Assembly (NCBI GenBank): GCA_907165065.1
Contig: OU015525.1
Coordinates: 639,754 to 703,753 of the forward strand
Origin: Caprimulgus europaeus
Taxonomy: Eukaryota > Chordata > Aves > Caprimulgiformes > Caprimulgidae
Length of the DNA: 64,000 bases
Reading direction: 5' to 3'
This document shows positions 57,201 through 64,000 of the stretch, piece by piece. Both the position numbers and the translations under genes were made by a program. A model generated the notes under the pieces. That model was not told the DNA's origin and did no database searches. It was given only the letters and a program-made list of their open reading frames with translations. Numbering within the stretch: position 1 is the stretch's first letter; every line of letters starts with the position of its first letter.

Positions 57201-58143
57201 TTTGGTTCGTGGTGGAGAGGGCAGAGTGCCCAGGAAGAGAGGGGGATGCCTGTGCCCCCCACCCTGGGAACAGCTCCCAAGGTGTTGAGAATGGAAAAGT
57301 CCAAGCACGGTCAGAGCAAAGAAAGGGATCTGCCAAAATTAACAGTTGATTTGGGTTTGTGGGAGCAAGAGCCAAAACACAAGGAATCTTGGATTGGAAA
57401 AGGGAAACTTTTTCTGTGGGCAGTAAATCAGCACGGAAAGATTGGGAAGGTGGGGAGGGAGGGGGAGAGCGGCCCCCGCACGCTGCAGCCCCTGGCAGAG
57501 GGGTGAGCGTGGGCTGTGACCGTGGCCAGTCCCAGGGTGGCCCCAGTCCCCTGAGCTGGTGGCTCAGCTGCTGCCACCACAGTGGATTTTGATGCCACTC
57601 TTTGTGTGGCCTCCTGGGATGGCCGTGGAGGGGCACAGCGAGGTAGGTGTTGTGTTTGGGGATGGTCAGGCTGGTGACACCATGACAACCTGGTTGTCAC
57701 ACACCTGTGACAACCACAGGTTGTTCTCCATGGACAGGTTCTTTGCTGCTTCCCCCAAGGAACTTACCTTCTGGCACGTGCTGGGGGTGAGAAAGGGTGA
57801 GTTGGGAGGTCCCAGAACTTCCCCACTGGCACACCCCAAAATGCTTCCGACCTGCTGGCTGAGGAGATGTTCCTGGGGGGTGGCAGGAGCCTGGCCCCAG
57901 GTGTGTGCTGACTGGGATGATATTTCAGGTGTTTTCTGGAGGTTTATAGTCCTTTCTCCTGGCAGATGTGAGCTGTGCTCCTGGGCCTGTGTGGTTGCAG
58001 CAACTCATTCACAGGCTGCTCTCTGTTGTCATGTGAGCACATGTTCACTCTGAAACCTAGTGATTACCATCTAAATCACCTTTGACAGTGCCTGCTGTCC
58101 TTGTGGGAGGAGAGGGGGGTCTCTTTGGGGTCTCATCCCCTAT

Positions 58144-58400
58144 CATTGAACACCAGAATGGTAGGGATGACTGGAGAGCATCTGGTCCAACCCCCTGCTC
58201 AGGCAGGGCCAGCTGGAGTAGGCTGTCCCACGCCGTGTCCAGGCAGGTTCTGAACATCTCCCAGGATGGAGACTCTACCCTGGCCAGATCTTGACCACCC
58301 TCACAGTAAAAACACATTTCTGGTGTTGAGGTTGGGTTTGATATGAGATGGCCTCCTGCTTTGACAGTGAGCACTGCTGAGAAGAGCCTGGCTCCCTCAT
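58144..58400 (-). mobile_element. CR1-like fragment (group D-like), minus orientation
   Basis: 'cattgaacaccagaatggta' to 'cactgctgagaagagcctgg'. Resembles group D over 'acatctcccaggatggagac', but is more diverged. Confidence 0.7.
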
Positions 58401-59309
58401 CTTCCTCCTCCTCCCACAGGTAGATGTCATCCCCCCTGTCCCTCCCCAGCTCTGTGCAAGGGGGAGGACGGGTCAATCCTGCTTCTCCAGGTGTGGAGCA
58501 GGGTAAAAGGCATGGGCAGGAAGGTCACCAGCAGCTGGGTTTGCTAAAAAAAACACCCCCCATAAACCAGGGAGGGCTGTGACCGGGGAGGGCACCAGCC
58601 AGCCTCTGCCTCCCCCCTCCCAGCCACGAGCAGGGGAAGCCAGCGAGCGCTTTCCCCTCATTAACTGGTTCCTCTGTGTGGTGGTGGGAATCCCAGCCCA
58701 CCTCCCTCCATCCCATCCCATGCTCTGTCCCACTCTGCATCCCACTGCCTGTACTGTGTCACAGCAGGTGACAGGGGTGTGGGGGTGACCTGCTGCCTTC
58801 CCCACCGATCTGCACCCCCTTGCTCCTTCAGCTCCGCCGTTCCTTCAGCTTCAGCCCAAGGGAGGTCAGGACCAGGGTGCTCCTGTGCTCCTGCTCCCAG
58901 TGCCAACAGCGTCCTTCAGCATCAGCACAAATGGAGGGGGCTGCAGAAGCTGCTGCCCCCCAGACCACCCCATCACAGGCCAGGTCCTCAGCCTGCTCCC
59001 CTGCCCAACCAAGCTGGGGTGGGGACATGGGGTGGTGGCACATGTGTCAGTGCTCCTTACTGGGACCACAGCTGCTGCCCTGCAGGGAACAGGGGACCCA
59101 GGCAGAGCTGCTGCCCAGCTCCAGGGCTTGGGCTGTGGCAACACCACCCTGCCCTGCCTTTGGGAGGAGGTGGCCGGTGCTAGGAGGGGCAAAGACCCAA
59201 GTCTGTCCCACTGAGAAGTGCTGGGAGTGTCTATGTCCTGCTTCCAGCCCTGGGCTCCACTCTGGGCTTCTTCCCTGGGTAGGAGACCTCACAGATCCCC
59301 TAAGACCCA

Positions 59310-59645
59310 TTTGATCTGTCCAAGTCCCTTGCAGGAGGGTGCAGAGAGGTGGGGGTGGGTCTGTTCAACCAAGGACCAAGGGACAGGACCAGAGGAAATG
59401 GGCTCCAGTTGTGGCCAGGGCAGTTGAGATGGGATGTGAGGAAGAATTTCTTTGCTGAAAGGGTTCTGAGGCATTGGAAGGGGTTGCCCAGGGCAGTGGT
59501 GGAGTCCCCATCCCTGGAGGGATTGAAGAGTCGTGTAGACACAGTGCTGAGGGACATGGGTCAGTGGGGACTGGGCAGTGTTGGGCTCATGGTTGGACTG
59601 ATGAGCTTCAAGGGCTTTTCTGATTTAGGCCATTCTGGGATTCTG
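59310..59645 (+). mobile_element. CR1 LINE fragment (group A)
   Basis: From 'tttgatctgtccaagtccct' to 'ggccattctgggattctgca'. Encodes [19 protein letters not shown]. Confidence 0.9.
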
Positions 59646-59973
59646 CAGCCACAGGGTGACCCTCTGCAGCCCGGTGTGACCCTCGCTGGCCCAGCATGGT
59701 CAGGGCAGTCACAAATTTGTGCTGCTCTGCCCCCTGCCCTGTTGCCCAGCTCAGCTTTGGGGTGGGATCAAAGATTTCTGGGACAGGCTGTGGCAGGAGC
59801 CTGGGCTCACGCTCCTGGGCACACGCTCCCTCCCCAGCATTTGGAGGAGAGCCAGCCCTGTGTGCTAGAGGGAAACTGAGGCAGGGGGGGATGATGGATC
59901 GTGTGGGAGATCTTGGCAGCTTCAGGTGGCCTCTGAGCCCTGAGCCCCTGCTCTGAGCTCTTCGTTCTGGGAT

Positions 59974-60123
59974 CACAGAATCAGACTGATCAAATGGTCT
60001 GGGTTGGAAGGGACCTTAAAGCTCATCCAGTGCCAACCCCCCTGCCAGCAGCAGGGACACCTTCCACTAGACCAGGTTGCTCAAAGCCTCATCCAACCTG
60101 GCCTGAAACACTTCCAGGGAGGC
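59974..60123 (-). mobile_element. CR1 LINE 3' stub (group B), minus orientation
   Basis: From 'tcacagaatcagactgatca' to 'gaaacacttccagggaggct'. Confidence 0.86.
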
Positions 60124-60289
60124 TGCTGGTCCTATTTGAGCACTGGAAGTGACTGGGATTTGGCCAATAGAACTGGGGATGTGGGTGTCTCTGCCTGTTG
60201 GGACCCCCTGTGCCTTGGGCTGCCTCTGCTCCCCACTCCCTCAGCCTCCTCCCTGGCTTCTGGCTGTTCCCGCAGCCCCGTCCCCATCG

Positions 60290-60660
60290 CGCTCACTGCA
60301 ATTGGAGCTGACGTCCTCTATTTGTCAGAGATAAAAAATAGCGGAGGAGGAATGGAAAGACAGGAGGCACAGGAAAGCAGTGTGGTAGTTAGAGACAGAG
60401 GAACAGAATTAACGTGCAGAGGGGGATTTGGAGCGAACACTGCGTGCATTGTAATCTGATAGGGGCAGGGGAAAAAAGAGAGACCGAGAGAGGGAGGCTG
60501 ACCCCGAATCCCCGGGGGAGACGCGAGGAGAGCAGGAACGAGGAGAGAGTGAAGGATTCCAGAGGTGGACTGGCTTCCTCTTTCACCAGACAGACACAGG
60601 GGAGACGGGCAGGGAGCCAGCGGCGTACCTGCACTTCCCATCTGAGCCACTGACAGCTGG
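60290..60660. other. Single-copy purine-rich block, possible regulatory element
   Basis: No repeat or exon. Has 'agagataaaaaatagcggag' and 'gcattgtaatctgatagggg'. Its base composition differs from the GC-rich flanks. A conserved noncoding element is possible but untested. Confidence 0.25.
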
Positions 60661-61596
60661 AGCTGCTTTGGGCAGGGGGGGCTGGAGGGGCTGGCGGTGG
60701 GGAGGGGGCGCACAGGCCGTGACGAGGACGTGGGGACCACGCGCTACGAAGCGGGAGCGATCGCCGGTGCCGGGGAACGCGCTTTCCCAACGAGTCCATG
60801 GGATAAGGGGAGAAGGGGGGTCCCAGCTCCCCAGCTTGGGGCTGGGGGATGGGGGCAGCACCTGCCCCCTGCTCGGGGGAACGGGGCTGCTGGCTCCCAG
60901 CTGGCAAACATTCAACCAGGAGGGCAGGCGAGGGGGAGGGTGGAAAAAAAACCCAACCCACCAAACCCCAAGCTCACAGCAACTAAATCAGAGGAAGAAA
61001 GGGCTGCCGAGCCGCACCGGCGGGGTCACATGTGTTTCCTGGCAGGCTCGCAGGTGCTAAGCAGGGATGCAGGCAGGGAGCACCTTGTGATGGATCATGT
61101 GGGGAGCGCGGCAGCTCATTCCCCCAAGCCTGGGGACAGGTCGTTGGGAGCAGGGGGTTCGCCTGGGCCAGGCTGGCTGTGGCTGTGGGACCCGGCGGTG
61201 GGGTGGCTGGTGCTGCTCTGGGTTACCCTGCTGGCCCATCCATCCCACCAGCATGGCTGTGGCAGGAGGGTGGCCTGTCCTTTCCGGTGTGTTCCCAGTC
61301 CATCCCGCTCCCCGCACGTGTGCTGGGTGCACAGCTCCTCGGCGAGGCCGGGCAGGACAAGGCAGTGTCCCCACCACGAGTCAGAGCTCCAGCTCCATCC
61401 CCAAATTCCAGGGCACTGACATGACAGATGCCTCAAACACCTCAGAGCAAGGTGCTGTCACACTGATGACTTCTGGGTGCTGACCTGGCTGGGCAGAGAC
61501 TTCCCCACCTCTCCCAGCTCCAAGTGCCCTGGTGAACATCCCAAAACCTGCTCCAGGTCCTGGGGTAGCAGCAGCCTTGTGAGAGGGGTGAAAATC

Positions 61597-62040
61597 AGAG
61601 AATCCCAGACTGGTTTGGGCTGGAAGGGACCTTCAAGCTCATCCAGTCCCAACCCCCCTGCCAGCAGCAGGGACACCTTCCACTAGACCAGGTTGCTCAA
61701 AGCCTCAGCCAACCTGGCCCAGAACACTTCCAGGGAGGAGCAGCCACAGCTTCTCTGGCCAACCTGGGCCAGGGTCTCACCACCCTCACACCAAACAATT
61801 TCTTCCTCACATCTCATCTCCATCTCCCCTCTGCCACTTTCAAGCCATCACCCCTTGTTCTGTCACTCCCTGCCCTTGGCCAAAGTCCCTCCCCAGCCTT
61901 CCTGGAGCCCCTTCAGGTACTGGGAGGCCACTAGAAGGTCTCCCTGGAGCCTTCTCTTCTCCAGGCTGGACAGCCCCAACTCTCTCAGCCTGTCCTCACA
62001 GCAGAGCTGCTCCAGCCCTGGCATCATCCTGGTGGCCTCT
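61597..62040 (-). mobile_element. CR1 LINE fragment (group B), minus orientation
   Basis: From 'agagaatcccagactggttt' to 'catcatcctggtggcctc'. Cut off at 62040, where single-copy sequence resumes. Confidence 0.9.
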
Positions 62041-62272
62041 CACCCTCCCCACCGTGGTGCACGGGGGCTGTTGGAGCAGGAGAGTGTGGAGTGGCCAGTG
62101 TGGCTTCGGCCAGACTGTGGGGAAGGAGCAGCAGGGAAAGAGCCCGTGGAGGGGAGAACATCCAAGGGAGCAGCACTGGGAGAGGAGCAGCTCAACATCG
62201 GCCTTAGCGAGCTGCAGGAGATTCTCATCGGTGGAGGTTCCCCGCTCAGTGGAAAGCCAGAGCTCTGCCTTA

Positions 62273-63055
62273 AGCCCCAAACCAGGAGAACCAGAAACCA
62301 GAACTCAAACCAGGAGAGCCCCAAACCAGGAGAGCCCCAAGCCAGGCGAGCCTCAAACCAGGAGAGCCCCAAACCAGGAGAGCCCCAAACCAGGAGAGCC
62401 CCAAACCAGGAGAACCAGAAACCAGGAGAGCCCCAAACCAGGAGAGCCCCAAACCAGGAGAGCACCAAGCCAGGAGAACCAGAAACCAGGAGAGCCCCAA
62501 ACCAGGAGAACCAGAAACCAGGAGAACTCAAACCAGGAGAGCCCCAAGCCAGGAGAACCAGAAACCAGGAGAACGCCAAACCAGGAGAGCCCCAAACCAG
62601 GAGAACTCCAAACCATGAGAGCCTCAAACCAGGAGAGCCCCAAACCAGGAGAGCCTCAAACCAGGAGAGCCCCAAACCAGGAGAACCAGAAACCAGGAGA
62701 GCCCCAAACCAGGAGAACCAGAAACCAGGAGAACTCAAACCAGGAGAGCCCCAAGCCAGGAGAACCAGAAACCAGGAGAGCCCCAAACCAGGAGAACCAG
62801 AAACCAGGAGAACTCAAACCAGGAGAGCCCCAAGCCAGGAGAACCAGAAACCAGGAGAACGCCAAACCAGGAGAGCCCCAAACCAGGAGAACTCAAACCA
62901 TGAGAGCCTCAAACCAGGCGAGCCCCAAACCAGGAGAGCCCCAAACCAGGAGAACCAGAAACCAGGAGAACCAGAAACCAGGAGAGCCCCAAGCCAGGAG
63001 AACCAGAAACCAGGAGAACCCCAAACCAGGAGAACCCCAAACCAGGAGAGCCCCA
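62273..63055. repeat. Minisatellite, 16-bp (and 15-bp) unit, about 49 copies
   Basis: Units are 'gccccaaaccaggaga', 'accagaaaccaggaga' and the 15-bp 'actcaaaccaggaga', with occasional 'gcctc', 'cgcca' or 'catga' forms. At 16 bp with no stops on either strand in most frames, it creates open frames of up to about 250-480 codons. Blocks of five to ten units recur in the same order, for example around 62480-62570 and 62770-62860. Confidence 0.96.
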
Positions 63056-63502
63056 GGCAGTGCCTGTTTTGGACAGTGTCGTTGGCAGCAGGGCTGACCA
63101 CACAGGAGACCCCCTGCCCCCATCCCATACCAGCATGAGGAGGTGCCTGTCCCCAGTGCCATGTGGCTTCCTGACAGTGTGGGGACATGGGAATGGCATC
63201 ATCAACCCCACCAGCCTGGCTGGGCACAGCCCCCTCCCCCGGCCATCTGCGGGTTAATTCCTGCAGGATGAAGCGGAGGAAATGTGGGGTTGGGTTACTC
63301 AGTCCTGAACCTGCCCTTCTGGGGGGCTCATTTCGTTCCGTGCCGATCCAATGGGATGCAGCTCCCTTTTAGCCCTTAATGGCCTGGCTTGGAGAATTTC
63401 CTCCCCAATTACACCACGGGCTTCCTGTGCTCAGAGCTCTCCGGAGCCCCGCAGCCGAGTGGGGTAACGGGGGGATGGATCCCCGGAGCTGGGCTGGAGA
63501 CT

Positions 63503-64000
63503 GCGCCCTGCCGTGCCCCTGGGGGTGCGCTGGAGCCTCTGCGTCCTGCCGTGCCCCTGGGGGTGTGCTGGAGCCTCTGTGTCCTGCCGTGTCCCTGGGG
63601 GTGCCCCCAGAGCTGGGCTGGAGCCTCTGCGTCCTGCCGTGCCCCTGGGGGTGCCCCTGGGGGTGCGCTGGAGCCTCTGCGTCCTGCCGTGCCCCTGGGG
63701 GTGCCCCTGGGGGTGCGCCGGAGCCTTTGTGTCCTGCCGTGCCCCTGGGGGTGCCCCTGGGGGTGCGCCGGAGCCTTTGTGTCCTGCCGTGCCCCTGGGG
63801 GTGCGCTGGAGCCTTTGTGTCCTGCCGTGCCCCTGGGGGTGCGCTGGAGCCTCTGCGTCCTGCCGTGCCCCTGGGGGTGCCCCTGGGGGTGCGCTGGAGC
63901 CTCTGCGTCCTGCCGTGCCCCTGGGGGTGCGCCGGAGCCTCTGCGTCCTGCCGTGCCCCTGGGGGTGCGCCGGAGCCTTTGTGTCCTGCCGTGCCCCTGG
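63503..64000. repeat. Minisatellite, 38/50-bp unit, runs off the window
   Basis: Unit core 'gcgtcctgccgtgcccctgg' then 'gggtgcgctggagcctct'. About half the units carry an extra 12 bp ('gcccctgggggt'), giving 50 bp. At least eleven units are present and the array continues past base 64000. Confidence 0.95.

Larger units (their letters stand above)
37119..64000 (+). other. BOP1: BOP1 intron 3 (partial, at least 26.9 kb)
   Basis: Starts GTAGGA and runs off the window. No later BOP1 exon is seen in any frame. It contains CR1 copies, a solo LTR and several tandem arrays, listed separately. Stretches with no gene or repeat I recognise are 37119-38890, 39650-41008, 42640-43618, 44010-44690, 45680-46270, 47686-48830, 49492-50185, 53279-54360, 55451-58143, 58400-59309, 60124-61596 and 63058-63502; some are GC-rich. 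Confidence 0.8.

Noticed and set aside
62040..62786. A minus frame rich in Leu, Trp and Phe resembling a membrane protein
   Set aside because: Periodic translation of the 16-bp array; hydrophobicity comes from the repeat.
61693..63138. A 481-codon frame with a Lys/Gln/Pro/Glu-rich repeat
   Set aside because: It starts inside an antisense CR1 and continues into the 16-bp minisatellite; two unrelated repeats joined by chance.

Overview
This is a bird nuclear genome window, probably from a songbird or close relative. The reasons are many CR1 LINE fragments with the typical avian reverse-transcriptase remnants and (ATTCTGTG)-like 3' ends, three solo ERVL-type LTRs with 5-bp target duplications, GC-rich minisatellites, and two vertebrate genes split by introns. 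Nothing prokaryotic is present, and the long open frames over repeats are not genes.

Two genes stand head to head over a CpG island at about 17.2-19.0 kb. To the left, on the minus strand, is HSF1, the heat-shock transcription factor. Its first four coding exons (17481-17606, 7582-7690, 3482-3618, 837-961) join in frame into 165 codons plus two bases, covering the DNA-binding domain and the start of the HR-A/B trimerisation coiled coil; the rest lies left of the window. To the right, on the plus strand, is BOP1, the ribosome-biogenesis WD40 protein. Two exons of its acidic N-terminal region are clear (18822-18974 and 37008-37118). Its first exon is not resolved, and its remaining exons lie right of the window. 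The same head-to-head pair is known in mammals.

The shared promoter region holds six exact GCGCATGCGC palindromes (NRF1 sites) within 275 bp, a perfect CRE, a YY1 site, a CACGTG E-box, an Sp1 site, and a tandem repeat carrying four copies of GTTGCCATGGTTAC (one base from an RFX X-box).

The rest is intron. HSF1 introns 1-3 and BOP1 introns 2-3 are crowded with over 45 CR1 pieces in both orientations. For reference I sort them by shared sequence into groups A-E (my own labels): A carries the 'gagtcgtgtagacacag' 3' region; B carries 'gagcaacctggtctagtgg'; C carries 'ggccaccaacgccagg'; D carries 'ggctggatgatctcctgagg'; E carries 'gtcaggttggatggggctg'. Tandem arrays lie at 14.2-15.1 kb (26-bp unit), 28.1-29.6 kb (31-bp), 46.3-47.3 kb (15/11-bp), 62.3-63.1 kb (16-bp) and 63.5-64.0 kb (38/50-bp, running off the end). 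BOP1 intron 3 is at least 26.9 kb. In human the tendon gene SCX is nested in a BOP1 intron, but I see no bHLH exon in the part visible here.

I found no convincing undescribed system. The strongest leads are the promoter motif arrays, the Tyr in HSF1 at the position of a human redox cysteine, and the minisatellites that stay open in all three frames of one strand.
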